From assembly GCF_001571045.1 (NCBI RefSeq), contig NZ_BCSV01000003.1, positions 310,001 to 374,000 of the forward strand: a DNA stretch of 64,000 bases. Direction: 5' to 3'. Each line of letters opens with the position of its first letter. The first letter of the stretch is position 1. The position numbers and the translations under genes were made by a program. Under the pieces are notes generated by a model. That model was given only the letters and a program-made list of their open reading frames with translations. It made no database searches and was not told the DNA's origin. This document shows positions 51,892 to 61,390 of this stretch, one piece after another. Source of the DNA: Curtobacterium ammoniigenes NBRC 101786. GTDB taxonomy: Bacteria; Actinomycetota; Actinomycetes; Actinomycetales; Microbacteriaceae.

Positions 51892-53301
51892 ATGACGAGC
51901 GAGGAACCATTCGGGTTCGCAACGGAACAGATCCACGGCGGCGTCGTACCGGACGCCGCGTTCGGCGCGCGGGTTCCCCCGATTCACATGTCTTCCGGCT
52001 TCCTGTTCGACGACTTCGACCAAGCACGAGACCGATTCGCCGGTACCGAGGACGGATACACCTACACGCGTCTCGGCAACCCGACGAACGCCGACGTCGA
52101 GCGACGGATCGCACTGCTCGAACACGGTACGGAGGCGATTCTCGTGAGCAGCGGCCAGGCAGCCGCCGCGGTCGCCTTCCTCGGCCTGGTTCAGGCCGGC
52201 GATCACATCGTCAGCGCGCAGAGCATCTACGAGGGCACCAAGGGACTGCTGCTGCAGAACCTGCGTCGGCTCGGCGTCGAGGTGGACTTCGTCGAGCGCT
52301 CCGGCGACCTCGCCGAGTGGGAGGCGCGAATCCGGCCGAACACGAAGCTCCTGTTCGGCGAGTCGATTCCGAATCCGAAGAACGACATTCTCGACGTCGC
52401 GGCCGTCGCCGACCTCGCACACCGCCATGGAGTCCCGCTCGTCGTCGACAACACGCTCGCGACGCCGTATCTGCTCCGCCCACTCGAGCACGGCGCCGAC
52501 ATCGTCATCCACTCGGCGTCGAAGTTCCTCTCCGGTCACGGCGTGGCGATCGGCGGGGCCGTCGTCGATGGCGGCCACTTCGACTGGCGTGCCGAGCCCG
52601 AGCGCTGGCCGCACCTGCACCAGCCCGAGCGGGCCCTTGAGGGTGCGAGCTACGCGGAGCGCTTCGGCACCGGTGCGGCGATCGTCTTCGCGCGCGACGT
52701 CGTGGCCGCCCGCCTCGGTCCCACCCCGTCCCCGTTCAACGCGTTCCTGATCCGCCAGGGCATCGAGACGCTCTCGCTGCGGGTTGAGCGGCACAGCAGG
52801 AACGCGCACGCCATCGCCGAGTGGTTGGCGCGGCGGCCCGAGGTGACGAGTGTCGACTACGCGGGGCTCGCCTCCAATCCGTATCACGCGTTGGCGGAGC
52901 GGTATCTGCCACGCGGGGCCGGGTCCGTATTCGCGTTCACGCTCGCAGGCGGCGAGGCGGCGGCGCGCCGTGTCATGGACGCGGTCCGGCTGTTCAGCCG
53001 GATGACCCATCTCGGCGACGTGCGATCGCTCATCCTGCATCCTGCATCGACGACGCACGCGCAGCGCACCCCGGACGAACGGCGCGCGGCCGGGATCGAC
53101 GACGGACTGATCCGTCTCTCCGTCGGTCTCGAGGACGTCGCGGACCTGATCCGCGACCTCGACCACGCGTTCAACGCGCTGAGCGCGACCGGCACTGCAG
53201 ACGAGTCCGGCGCGTCCCTCGCCGACGGCGCGTCGGATCGCGCGTTCGCAACGTTGACGCACGCCGTGTCCGGTGCCCGCCCGATCGACGAGGAGATCTG
53301 A
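51892..53301 (+). CDS. MetY-like PLP-dependent sulfhydrylase, second copy
   Basis: A 469-residue member of the Cys/Met metabolism PLP family. Lys211 in HSASKFLSGHG binds PLP; YTYTRLGNPT and DNTLATPYLL are family motifs. It parallels MetY at 15.2 kb in motif order but has a longer C-terminal tail. GGGAGG (51879-51884) is its ribosome binding site. A flavin monooxygenase gene follows 1 base later. This pairing suggests use of sulfide or sulfite released from organosulfur compounds, or a sulfur-group transfer. It could be an O-acetylhomoserine sulfhydrylase or a related lyase. Confidence 0.85.
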   Translation: MTSEEPFGFATEQIHGGVVPDAAFGARVPPIHMSSGFLFDDFDQARDRFAGTEDGYTYTRLGNPTNADVERRIALLEHGTEAILVSSGQAAAAVAFLGLVQAGDHIVSAQSIYEGTKGLLLQNLRRLGVEVDFVERSGDLAEWEARIRPNTKLLFGESIPNPKNDILDVAAVADLAHRHGVPLVVDNTLATPYLLRPLEHGADIVIHSASKFLSGHGVAIGGAVVDGGHFDWRAEPERWPHLHQPERALEGASYAERFGTGAAIVFARDVVAARLGPTPSPFNAFLIRQGIETLSLRVERHSRNAHAIAEWLARRPEVTSVDYAGLASNPYHALAERYLPRGAGSVFAFTLAGGEAAARRVMDAVRLFSRMTHLGDVRSLILHPASTTHAQRTPDERRAAGIDDGLIRLSVGLEDVADLIRDLDHAFNALSATGTADESGASLADGASDRAFATLTHAVSGARPIDEEI

Positions 53302-53302
53302 G

Positions 53303-54631
53303 ATGGCGCGTCCACAGCACTTCGGCTATTTCTTCGCCCGTGGATTCGGACCCCAGGCGTGGGGCCGTGACGACTGGCATTGGGGGTACGACTGGACGCG
53401 CCCCGACATGTACCAGCAGTCGGTCCGAACCCTCGAGCAGGCGGGTCTCGACCTCGTCATCGCCGAGGACGCGATCTCCCTCGGTAACCCGGCGACGCTC
53501 GACCTGCGCATCGCATCCGCCTACGGAGGCCCGAAGCACGACCCGCTCCTCCTCGCCCCGTTCCTGTTCGCCGCGACGGAACGGATCGGCGTCGCACCGA
53601 CCATCAACGCGGGGATCACGCCGCCGTACCTCGGCGCGCGCCAGATCGCAACGCTCGCGCATCTCTCCGGTGAGCGGCTCGGCATCAACCTCGTCACCGA
53701 TGTCGGCAGCGCCCGGCACGCCGGCCTCGATCCGCTGACGCACGACGCCGCCTACGACCGAGCCGAGGAGTGGCTCGCCGTCGTGCGGCGGCTCTGGCAC
53801 TCGTGGGGCGATCGTGGATACGTCGGGCACGTCCGCGGATCGGACCCGGGCGAACGTGACTGGCACTTCGCAGACGGCACCGCGCTCGACGCGTTCGAGC
53901 ACGACGGCGAGTACTTCCGCGCCGCTGGGCCACTGAACGCCCTGCCGCTCGCCGCGGATCCGGTCGTTGTCTCGCCTGGCGGCTCCGGACGCGGGCTCGC
54001 GTTCGCCGGAACGCACTCCGATGTGCAGCTCGCGCTCGCACCGCTCACCGCCGAGGCAGTGCGCGCCTACCGCGCCCGCATCGTCGATGCTGCAGCGTCA
54101 GCTGGCCGCGACGCCGCGTCCATTCGAATCCTCTTCGTGCTGAAGCCCGAGCTCGCGGGCTCCGCCGCCGAAGCGGACCGCCTGGTCGAGGCCGCGCGCC
54201 ACCCGTCCGATGCGGATCTCCAGGCGATCGCGATCGGACAGTCGAGCGACTTGGAGACCGATCTGCTCTCGCTCGACCTCGACCGGCCGATCCCGTCGGG
54301 GTACTTCGGGGACCACGTGTCGCAGGGCAGCATCCGGGGGCTGCTCGGGGACACACCGGACGCGCCGCTCCGTGACCTCCTCGCACGGAAGGCGCGCAAG
54401 GGGCGCCTCTCCGACCGCTCCGGCTTCGTCGGCACCGCCGACGAACTCGCCGACTTCATCGAGGAGCTCGGCGACGACGCGCACAACGACGGGTTCATCT
54501 TCTCCGGCGACCTGCACCCCGCATCCGTCTCCCGGATGTTCGGCGACCTGGTGCCGGTGTTGCGCCGACGGGGCATCCTTCGCGGTGAGCGGGCACCTGG
54601 CGGTCTCCGTCAGAACCTCTTCGACTTCTGA
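53303..54631 (+). CDS. LLM-class flavin-dependent monooxygenase (NtaA/DszA-like)
   Basis: A 442-residue FMNH2-dependent monooxygenase with the bacterial luciferase-like barrel, in the NtaA/SnaA/DszA subgroup (starts MARPQHFGYFFARGFGPQAW; contains WLAVVRRLWHSW and PVVVSPGGSGRG). Enzymes of this group oxidise nitrilotriacetate, EDTA or sulfones. GAGGAGA before the ATG at 53303 and the 1-base gap from the MetY-like gene imply co-expression and favour an organosulfur substrate. It needs an FMN reductase, and none is adjacent. Confidence 0.85.
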   Translation: MARPQHFGYFFARGFGPQAWGRDDWHWGYDWTRPDMYQQSVRTLEQAGLDLVIAEDAISLGNPATLDLRIASAYGGPKHDPLLLAPFLFAATERIGVAPTINAGITPPYLGARQIATLAHLSGERLGINLVTDVGSARHAGLDPLTHDAAYDRAEEWLAVVRRLWHSWGDRGYVGHVRGSDPGERDWHFADGTALDAFEHDGEYFRAAGPLNALPLAADPVVVSPGGSGRGLAFAGTHSDVQLALAPLTAEAVRAYRARIVDAAASAGRDAASIRILFVLKPELAGSAAEADRLVEAARHPSDADLQAIAIGQSSDLETDLLSLDLDRPIPSGYFGDHVSQGSIRGLLGDTPDAPLRDLLARKARKGRLSDRSGFVGTADELADFIEELGDDAHNDGFIFSGDLHPASVSRMFGDLVPVLRRRGILRGERAPGGLRQNLFDF

Positions 54632-54648
54632 CGACCGACACCACGACG

Positions 54649-54688
54649 AACGGGAGGCCCGGTGCGGATCTGCACCGGGCCTCCCGTT
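54649..54688. terminator. Bidirectional intrinsic terminator
   Basis: A 15-base perfect stem pairs 54651-54665 with 54672-54686 (CGGGAGGCCCGGTGC and its complement) with loop GGATCT, extended by AA/TT on both sides, then TTT. It lies between the converging monooxygenase and APC permease genes and should stop both. Confidence 0.85.
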
Positions 54689-54706
54689 TCGCGTTCGTCG
54701 CGTCGT

Positions 54707-56371
54707 TCAGTGCATGACCGGCTCGACGACGTTCGACTCTTCGACTTCGCGGACGTCCTCAGCGGTGCGGAGGATCTCCTCGCGGCTCGAGGCGGAGTTG
54801 ATCGCCCAGTAGTAGATGATCACGCTGAATACGGCGGTGACGAGGATGTCCCACCAGAGCGGGAACCACGGGTGCTTCAGCGGGCCGAAGTCGCTGAGGA
54901 ACACGATGAGCCCCATGCCGATCAGGTACGGAAGCAGCCACTGGGCCGCCTTCCAGTCCCAGCGCGGCTGCACGGCCTTGTTCCCGCCGAAGACTCGGTT
55001 CAGCACGATGACGACCACGCCGATGAGGATCGCCACGCCGAGCTTCCAGTCGGTCGTCCATCCGGTCCACAGGATGATGAGGTTCGCCACGATGAACGCC
55101 AGCGGAGACAACACGCTCGCCGCAGGGAGTGTGTAGGGCCGTTCGATGTCGGGGATCCGCTTCCGGAACGCACCGAGCGCCAATGGCGCGCCCGCATACA
55201 TGAGCACCGACGCGCTCGTGATGAGGCTGACGAGCGACTGCCAGCTCGGGAACGGCGCGAAGCAGGCGCAGCCGATGACGAACGCCACGATGAGGCCGAA
55301 CCACGGGACGCCCGACTTCGTCGTCCACTCGAATGCCTTCGGGAAGTAGCCGTTCCGACTGAGTCCGTAGGACACGCGGGAGGTTGCGGTCACGTAGATG
55401 AGACCGGTTCCACCGGGCGAGATCACAGCGTCGATGTAGATCACGACGGCGAGCCAGGTGATCCCTGCGGCCATTGCGATGTCTGCGAACGGACCGGTGA
55501 ACTTTGTGAAGTCGGCGCTCGCCCAGTGGCCTGCGACGGCTGCGGGACGCAGTGCGAGCAGGAACACGAGCTGCAGCAGCAGGTAGATCACGACGCCGAT
55601 GATGACCGAGCCGATGACCGCACGCGGGATATCGCGCTTCGGGTTCGACGACTCACCGGCGAGCTGGTCGGCCTGCTCGAAACCGAGGAGCGAGAAGATG
55701 ATGCCCGATGTCGACACCGCGGCGAGCACGCCCTGCGCACCCGCGGGCGCGAAACCGCCGCCGGCGCCGAAGTTGCTGCCGTGCAGCCCCGAGAACGCGA
55801 GCACGATGATGACGAGGAGCGGAATCGCGACCTTCCACCACGTCGCCGCGGAGTTCGTGTTCGCCAGCACGCGAACGCTGAACAGGTTGATCGCGGTCAG
55901 CACGGCCATGAGGACGCATGCGACGGCGATGCCGGAGCCGGTGAGCAGCTGCTGCGTCGAACCGTTCACGGTGACGGTGTGCAGCCAGCCCTGCGCCCAC
56001 TTCCAGTGCTGCGCATACTTCAGCATCGCCTCGACCTCGATCGGCGCGACGGTCGCTGCCTGCAACCAGGAGAACCAACCGAATGAGGCGCCCGCGACAC
56101 CGCCGAATGCGATGTGCGGGAATCGGGCCGTGCCTCCGGCGATCGGGAACATGCCGCCGAGCTCCGCGTGCGTGAGCGCAAGGACGAGGATCGCGACCCC
56201 ACCGATGAGCCACGAGATGATGGCGGCCGGGCCGGCGGTCTGGAGCGCCGCTTGCGAGCCGAACAGCCAGCCGGAGCCGATGATCGAGCCGGTCGAGGCC
56301 CAGATCAGGCCGATGAAGCCGACGTTCCGCTTGAGGCCGGTGTCCGGCGGGGTGGAAGTTGTGGTTGCCAT
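54707..56371 (-). CDS. APC-superfamily amino acid permease
   Basis: A 554-residue, 12-helix permease of the amino acid-polyamine-organocation superfamily. The first helix has GLIWASTGSIIGSGWLFGS, with the family's unwound glycine segment. The sequence resembles YveA-like acidic amino acid symporters, but substrate choice is uncertain. The ATG at 56371 has a strong ribosome binding site (AGGAG, 4 bases away). The 146 bases upstream are AT-richer than the surroundings and hold a TACAGT that may be the -10. It ends at the bidirectional terminator near 54.65 kb. Confidence 0.87.
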   Translation of the reverse strand: MATTTSTPPDTGLKRNVGFIGLIWASTGSIIGSGWLFGSQAALQTAGPAAIISWLIGGVAILVLALTHAELGGMFPIAGGTARFPHIAFGGVAGASFGWFSWLQAATVAPIEVEAMLKYAQHWKWAQGWLHTVTVNGSTQQLLTGSGIAVACVLMAVLTAINLFSVRVLANTNSAATWWKVAIPLLVIIVLAFSGLHGSNFGAGGGFAPAGAQGVLAAVSTSGIIFSLLGFEQADQLAGESSNPKRDIPRAVIGSVIIGVVIYLLLQLVFLLALRPAAVAGHWASADFTKFTGPFADIAMAAGITWLAVVIYIDAVISPGGTGLIYVTATSRVSYGLSRNGYFPKAFEWTTKSGVPWFGLIVAFVIGCACFAPFPSWQSLVSLITSASVLMYAGAPLALGAFRKRIPDIERPYTLPAASVLSPLAFIVANLIILWTGWTTDWKLGVAILIGVVVIVLNRVFGGNKAVQPRWDWKAAQWLLPYLIGMGLIVFLSDFGPLKHPWFPLWWDILVTAVFSVIIYYWAINSASSREEILRTAEDVREVEESNVVEPVMH

Positions 56372-56517
56372 GTCACTCCTGAGTCGAGCTGCCGTGGATT
56401 GGGACGACTCTGGCACTGATCAGCGGATGACGAGGCCCACGCAATGAAAATGCAACGCGACTGTAAAGAAATGGAAACACAATTCCTGTACGCGCACACA
56501 GGCTGAGTCGACGCGCG
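56372..56517 (-). promoter_or_regulatory. AT-richer upstream region of the APC permease
   Basis: 146 bases with unusually low GC for this window, especially near 56441-56490. On the minus strand it holds TACAGT, TTTACA and TTTTCATT stretches that fit a promoter, and then a leader of about 90 bases with the AGGAG ribosome binding site. No gene is seen. Confidence 0.4.
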
Positions 56518-57369
56518 CTATTTTCGCTTCTTCTTGTGCTTCTTGCCGGACTTTCCCGAACCCTTGCGCTTCTTGTCCTTCGAATGACCGTTCGGCTCTG
56601 ACTTGTCGGAGTTGCTCGGGTGATCGTCCTGCTGGGTCTTGTCTGAACGCCGCCCGGCTTCGAGCCGCCGCAGGTCGTCGGGATCCGCTGACGGGAGCGG
56701 GAGCGCGTCCGGCGTCTGACCCGGTCCAACGCCCGCGTCAGCGTCTGCTGCCACGGGGGTCGGGCCGGGCGACGGATCGGGGACGATCGTGACGCTGCCG
56801 TCATCCGGGATGAGGAAGGCGACCCGGCGCTCCTCAAGTATCTCCGCTGAGGCATCAGCGACCCGCTCGACCACAACGGCGGCCTTCGCATCGGCCAAGC
56901 ACACGAGGGCCCTCGCGGCAGCGGTTGCCGTTCCCTCGGCGCCTTCTCGGACCTCGACACGAGCATCCTCGATCAGCTGTCGCACCATCCGTGCGGCGCC
57001 ATCTCGCGCTCGGGGCGCAGCCAGATCGAGCGCATCGAGCCGGTCGCTCAGCTCCCCGTCGGACCCAGAAGCGGGCGCGAGCGTGGATTGCGCCGCATCC
57101 AACAGCGCCGCGATGACTGCCGCCGCAGCCTCGACGGCTGGAGCGGTGTGGGCGAGGACAACCACCATCGTCGTCGTGCCACCGAACGACGACGTCTCGA
57201 TCCGAACCGGATCGGCTCCGGGCCCTCGGAGCGTCAGCCGCGCATTGGGCGTGGCGAGCCACGGCACAAGGGCGGCAACCGACGTTGCAGCATCGACCTG
57301 CTTGGCGTAGTCGCTGAACGAGAACCGATCGGGCGATGTCAGCCTGATCCGAAGGGCGATCTCCTGCAT
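56518..57369 (-). CDS. Hypothetical protein with lysine-rich C-terminal tail
   Basis: 283 residues, family not recognised. The first 60 residues (MQEIALRIRLTSPDRFSFSDY) look folded; an Ala/Val-rich middle (about 70-185) has two helical stretches; a Pro/Asp-rich stretch (200-235) leads to a very basic tail (KDKKRKGSGKSGKKHKKKRK) that could bind RNA, DNA or the membrane. No signal peptide or membrane helix is evident. The ATG at 57369 has TACGGT (57378-57383) 8 bases upstream. It lies just downstream of the tmRNA gene on the same strand, but nothing ties the two together. Confidence 0.6.
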   Translation of the reverse strand: MQEIALRIRLTSPDRFSFSDYAKQVDAATSVAALVPWLATPNARLTLRGPGADPVRIETSSFGGTTTMVVVLAHTAPAVEAAAAVIAALLDAAQSTLAPASGSDGELSDRLDALDLAAPRARDGAARMVRQLIEDARVEVREGAEGTATAAARALVCLADAKAAVVVERVADASAEILEERRVAFLIPDDGSVTIVPDPSPGPTPVAADADAGVGPGQTPDALPLPSADPDDLRRLEAGRRSDKTQQDDHPSNSDKSEPNGHSKDKKRKGSGKSGKKHKKKRK

Positions 57370-57454
57370 GGCGCACCACCGTACTCGGGCGGCGATGGGA
57401 GACGGAGCCGTCAGATCGGAGCGACCACCAGTGCGACAGCAACTGCGTCGGCGA

Positions 57455-57834
57455 TGGTGGAGATGGGGGGAATCGAACCCCCGTCCATCGCTGTATTTCG
57501 ACGTCTTCTACGGGCGTAGCCAGATCAGGCGTTCTGCTCGGCTCCCTCCATTGCTACTGGCTTCTTGGAGGACGAGCCCAGCCCGAGTGCAAGTCCCGCA
57601 CGGCCCTCAGACACAACCGTGCAGCAAGTCCCCTGAATGACGCCGGACTCAGGTTAGGGGGCGATCACCTGGCCGACGGACTTCATGAAGTGCGCTCGCG
57701 CTTACGCAGCGAGGGCGAAGTCAGTGCGCTTGGAATTGGCACTTATTGTTTTCCACGGATCGTTAGCGAGACAACCGTGGGTCCTCGACCCGCTTCCCGT
57801 CGGCGTGCAGGCGATGTCGAAACCGATCATCCCC
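57455..57834 (-). ncRNA. ssrA: Transfer-messenger RNA (tmRNA)
   Basis: 380 nt on the minus strand. The 5' GGGGATG (57834-57828) pairs with the 3' CATCTCC before ACCA (57455-57465) as a 7-bp acceptor stem with one G-U pair. The T-arm GGGGGTTCGATTCCCCC is intact, with CCA encoded. The tag ORF (57740-57702) reads ANSKRTDFALAA then TAA, a typical actinobacterial degradation tag. It rescues stalled ribosomes together with SmpB, encoded 154 bases upstream. Confidence 0.97.
57702..57740 (-). other. tmRNA degradation-tag reading frame
   Basis: Resume codon GCC, then 12 residues in all (ANSKRTDFALAA) and TAA. The ALAA end is the signal recognised by ClpXP-type proteases. The frame lies inside tmRNA and carries no start codon of its own. 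Confidence 0.95.
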
Positions 57835-57878
57835 ATGCGGGCCGACTGCGAGTCGCTGTCGCACTGTGGAGTTGTGAA

Positions 57879-57895
57879 GCTCGGCGAGGCCGAGC
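57879..57895 (-). terminator. Hairpin between smpB and ssrA
   Basis: A 7-bp stem GCTCGGC/GCCGAGC with a 3-base loop lies in the 154-base gap after smpB. It may end smpB mRNA or be processed with pre-tmRNA. Confidence 0.4.
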
Positions 57896-57988
57896 ATGTC
57901 AGCCTACCTGACCAGGGTTGTTTCGCCAAGCCGCGGGCATCGTGCCACTGCTCGGGCGGCCACGGCCGAGCCGGTCGCGCCGAGGAGA

Positions 57989-58465
57989 TCACTCACCCAG
58001 GCGATTGCGGGTGCGCATCGCGCGCTCGGCCTCGCGTCGATCCTGCTGTTCGCGAAGGGCTTGACGCTTGTCGTACTCGCGCTTTCCCTTCGCGACCGCG
58101 ATCTCGACCTTGGCGCGCCCGTCATGGAAGTAAATCTGCAGCGGCACGAGGGTGTAGCCGCCCTGAGCGGTCTTGTGCGAGATCTTCACGATCTGCTCCT
58201 TGTGCAGGAGCAGCTTCCGCTTGCGGCGGGGAGCGTGATTGTTCCAGGTGCCCTCGGTGTACTCGGGGATGTGGACTGCGTCGAGCCACGCCTCCCCCGC
58301 TTCAACGAATGCATACCCGTCGACAAGCGATGCGCGCCCCTGACGGAGGGACTTGACCTCGGTGCCGCTGAGGACGAGTCCAGCCTCGTACGTGTCCTCG
58401 ATCAGGTAGTCGTGGCGGGCGCGCCGATTGGTCGCGACGACCTTCTCTCCGCGCTCCTTGGCCAT
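57989..58465 (-). CDS. smpB: SsrA-binding protein
   Basis: A 158-residue SmpB, the partner that delivers tmRNA to stalled ribosomes. [34 protein letters not shown] and the C-terminal [15 protein letters not shown] stretch that sits in the empty mRNA channel are present. The ATG has AAGGGG about 5 bases upstream. It follows ftsX after 79 bases and precedes ssrA, the usual actinobacterial order. Confidence 0.97.
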   Translation of the reverse strand: MAKERGEKVVATNRRARHDYLIEDTYEAGLVLSGTEVKSLRQGRASLVDGYAFVEAGEAWLDAVHIPEYTEGTWNNHAPRRKRKLLLHKEQIVKISHKTAQGGYTLVPLQIYFHDGRAKVEIAVAKGKREYDKRQALREQQDRREAERAMRTRNRLGE

Positions 58466-58544
58466 ATCGACCCCTTCCCTCGTGACTCGCCGAATGATGG
58501 CGGGCCGACCAGCTTAGCGGATCGCGACCGTGCGGATCGACCGG

Positions 58545-59459
58545 TCAGACCTTGAGATATCGGCGAATCGCAACACTCGCCGAGAGCGCGGCGAGGATGC
58601 CGCCGACGATCACCACCGCGGGCACCACGAGCGCCGTCTCGCTCATACCGATGAACGGCGTCCCGGTGAATCGAACAGCGAGATATCCGCGGACGAAGAA
58701 CCACACGACGGCGACGATCGCTCCCCCGGCCATCACCGCCCCGATCAGCGAGGCGATCACACCCTCAAGCACGAACGGCGTCTGAATGAACCGGTTCGAC
58801 GCGCCGACCAACCGCATGATCCCGAGCTCTCGCCGTCGGGAGAACGCCGACAATCGGATCGTCGTCGCGATGAGCAGCACGGCCGCGATGAGCATGAGCG
58901 CCGCGATTCCGACGGCGGTATAGGACGACGCGTTCAGCACGGAGAAGATCGGCTGCAGATACCCGCGCTGGTCCACCACGCTCTGGACCCCCGCCATTTT
59001 CGACAGGCTCTCAACGAGGACATCGGACTGATTGGGGTTCTTCAGGTTGACCCAGAAGGTCTCGTTCAGGTACTCGGGCTTCACGAACTCCGTCGCGGGC
59101 GAGTCCTTGAACTGCTGCTTGAACCGCGCATACGCCTGCTGCTGATTCTGGAAGTAGACCTTCTTGATGAACGGCTTCAAGGTCGGCGAGTCGAGTTGCG
59201 CCTGAACCTGGTCCTTTTGGCTCGCGGTCGCCTGGGCACCGTTGCAGTTGCCCGTCGTGTCGGTCGAGGTGCACAGGTAGACGGCGACCTGCGCGCGGTC
59301 GTACCAATACCCCTTCATCTGCGTGATCTGCATCTGCAGCAGGATCGCCGTGCCCACGAAGGTCAGCGAGATGAAGGTCACGAGCACGACCGAGACGACC
59401 ATCGACGCGTTCCGCCGGAGCCCCGAACCGACCTCGGCCAGGACCAGTCCGAGCCTCAT
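58545..59459 (-). CDS. ftsX: Cell-division ABC-like permease FtsX
   Basis: 304 residues, four membrane helices (about 20-45 and three after 185) and a periplasmic loop between the first two (about 50-180) that in other bacteria contacts a peptidoglycan hydrolase. [19 protein letters not shown] end closes the protein. Its ATG overlaps the ftsE stop (ATGA). It works with FtsE to switch on septal cell-wall hydrolysis; which hydrolase is unknown, and none is adjacent. Confidence 0.95.
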   Translation of the reverse strand: MRLGLVLAEVGSGLRRNASMVVSVVLVTFISLTFVGTAILLQMQITQMKGYWYDRAQVAVYLCTSTDTTGNCNGAQATASQKDQVQAQLDSPTLKPFIKKVYFQNQQQAYARFKQQFKDSPATEFVKPEYLNETFWVNLKNPNQSDVLVESLSKMAGVQSVVDQRGYLQPIFSVLNASSYTAVGIAALMLIAAVLLIATTIRLSAFSRRRELGIMRLVGASNRFIQTPFVLEGVIASLIGAVMAGGAIVAVVWFFVRGYLAVRFTGTPFIGMSETALVVPAVVIVGGILAALSASVAIRRYLKV

Positions 59460-60211
59460 CGGATGATCCCCGGAATGGTCTGGAGGCCCGTCGTCGTCGA
59501 CACAGCGGGTCGCTGTACCGGGATCGCCTGCGTCTGGTAGCCGCCGGTCTGCTCATCGCGAACGACCTGCCCACTCGCAAGCTCGATCACGCGGCGCTGC
59601 ATCTGATTCACGATGCTCGCGTCGTGGGTGGCCATGAGGACAGTGGTCCCGCCCTGGTTGATGCGATCGAGAAGTGCCATGATCCCGGCGGATGTGGATG
59701 GGTCGAGGTTTCCCGTCGGCTCATCGGCGAGCAGCACCGCCGGTTTGTTCACGACGGCGCGCGCGATAGCGACACGCTGTTGCTCACCACCGGAGAGTTC
59801 GTGCGGCATCCGGCCCGACTTTCCAGCGAGACCAACCATCTTCAGCACGTCGGGAACGGCCTCGCCGATGAACCCCTTGCTCTTGCCGATCACCTGCAAC
59901 GAGAACGCGACGTTGTCGAACACGGTCTTGTTCGGCAGGAGTCGGAAGTCTTGAAACACCACGCCGAGGTTCCGCCGAAAGTACGGGACCTTCCGCGACG
60001 AAAGCGCACCGAGGCGCTGCCCGAGGACGTGGATCTGCCCGCGCGTAGGCTTCTCCTCTTTCAGCACCAGCCGGAGAAAGCTGGACTTTCCCGACCCCGA
60101 GGCGCCGACGAGGAACACGAACTCGCCCTTGAGGATCTCGAGCGTGACATCGTCGAGGGCTGGCTTCGGGTTGCCCGAATAGACCTTGGTGACCTGGTCG
60201 AATCTGATCAT
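59456..60211 (-). CDS. ftsE: Cell-division ATP-binding protein FtsE
   Basis: A 251-residue ABC ATPase: Walker [10 protein letters not shown] (36-44), [14 protein letters not shown] signature, Walker [13 protein letters not shown]. It has a C-terminal extension ([17 protein letters not shown]) beyond the standard length of about 220. The ATG at 60211 has TAGCCT (60221-60226) 9 bases upstream, so it can be transcribed apart from prfB, which lies 67 bases before it. It is coupled to ftsX by a 4-base overlap. Confidence 0.95.
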   Translation of the reverse strand: MIRFDQVTKVYSGNPKPALDDVTLEILKGEFVFLVGASGSGKSSFLRLVLKEEKPTRGQIHVLGQRLGALSSRKVPYFRRNLGVVFQDFRLLPNKTVFDNVAFSLQVIGKSKGFIGEAVPDVLKMVGLAGKSGRMPHELSGGEQQRVAIARAVVNKPAVLLADEPTGNLDPSTSAGIMALLDRINQGGTTVLMATHDASIVNQMQRRVIELASGQVVRDEQTGGYQTQAIPVQRPAVSTTTGLQTIPGIIR

Positions 60212-60278
60212 GACCGGATCAGGCTAAGCGCTCGCACGCGGACCGGACAGGAGGCGCGCCAGGCGTTCCCGGAACCGG

Positions 60279-61379
60279 TCAGGCCTGCTTCCGCCACCGG
60301 ATCCCGGCGTTGATGAACCCGTCGAGGTCGCCGTCGAAGACCGCGCTCGGGTTGTTCACCTCGTACTCGCTGCGGAGGTCTTTCACCATCTGGTACGGCG
60401 CAAGGACGTAGGAACGGATCTGGTCACCCCAGCTCGCCGTGATTGTGCCGGCGAGTTCCTTCTTCTTCGCGTTCTCTTCTTCGCGTTTCAGGAGCAGCAG
60501 CCGTGACTGGAGCACGCGCATCGCGGCTGCGCGGTTCTGAATCTGCGACTTCTCGTTCTGCATCGACACCACAGTGCCCGTCGGAAGGTGCGTGATGCGC
60601 ACCGCGGAGTCCGTCGTGTTCACGGACTGGCCACCCGGCCCGGACGATCGGAAGACGTCGACGCGGATGTCGTTGTCCGGAATGTCGATCGACTCGGTCT
60701 CTTCCATGAGCGGGATCACCTCGACCGCAGCGAACGAGGTCTGCCGCTTGCCCGCCGCGCCGAACGGTGACATCCGCACGAGGCGGTGTGTGCCGGCTTC
60801 GACGGAAAGGGTGCCGAAGGCGTAGGGCGCGTCAACTTCGAATGTCGCCGACTTGATACCCGCCTCCTCCGCGTAGGAGGTGTCCATCACCGTGGTCGAG
60901 AATCCGTGCTGTTCCGCGTACCGGAGATACATGCGCAGGAGCATCTCCGCGAAGTCGGCGGCGTCGACGCCGCCGGCACCCGCGCGAATCGTGATGACGG
61001 CAGGGCGCGCGTCGTACTCGCCGTCGAGCAGAGTCTGCACCTCGAGCTCGCTCATGACGGACTCGATCGATCGCAACTCGTCGCGGGCTTCGACGGCACT
61101 CGCCTCGTCGTCGGCCTCGTTGGCCATGTCCACCAGGACCTCGAGGTCGTCGATGCGCTGCTCGACCTCGGTGATGCGGCGCAGTTCCGCCTGCTTGTGG
61201 CTCAGCGCGCTCGTGACGCGCTGCGCATGCTCGACGTCATCCCAGAGGTTCGGAGCGCCCGCCTGCTCGCTGAGCTCGGCGATCTCACGCTCCAGGCGAT
61301 CGACATCGACCACCGAGCGGATGTTGCCGAACGTGTCGCGAAGCGCGGCGATCTGCTCGGAGAAGTCCAGTTCGACCAT
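60279..61379 (-). CDS. prfB: Peptide chain release factor 2
   Basis: A 366-residue release factor for UAA and UGA. The stop-codon motif SPF ([12 protein letters not shown]) and the catalytic GGQ ([17 protein letters not shown]) are present. The frame is uninterrupted, so there is no programmed frameshift as in E. coli prfB. The ATG at 61379 has TAGGCT (61388-61393) 8 bases upstream; its first three bases are also the stop codon of the upstream cysteine desulfurase. It heads the ftsE-ftsX-smpB-ssrA block. Confidence 0.96.
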   Translation of the reverse strand: MVELDFSEQIAALRDTFGNIRSVVDVDRLEREIAELSEQAGAPNLWDDVEHAQRVTSALSHKQAELRRITEVEQRIDDLEVLVDMANEADDEASAVEARDELRSIESVMSELEVQTLLDGEYDARPAVITIRAGAGGVDAADFAEMLLRMYLRYAEQHGFSTTVMDTSYAEEAGIKSATFEVDAPYAFGTLSVEAGTHRLVRMSPFGAAGKRQTSFAAVEVIPLMEETESIDIPDNDIRVDVFRSSGPGGQSVNTTDSAVRITHLPTGTVVSMQNEKSQIQNRAAAMRVLQSRLLLLKREEENAKKKELAGTITASWGDQIRSYVLAPYQMVKDLRSEYEVNNPSAVFDGDLDGFINAGIRWRKQA

Positions 61380-61390
61380 GATCGGCAAGC

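Noticed and set aside
60279..61379. Programmed +1 frameshift in prfB
   Set aside because: The frame is continuous from ATG to stop, so no frameshift is needed.
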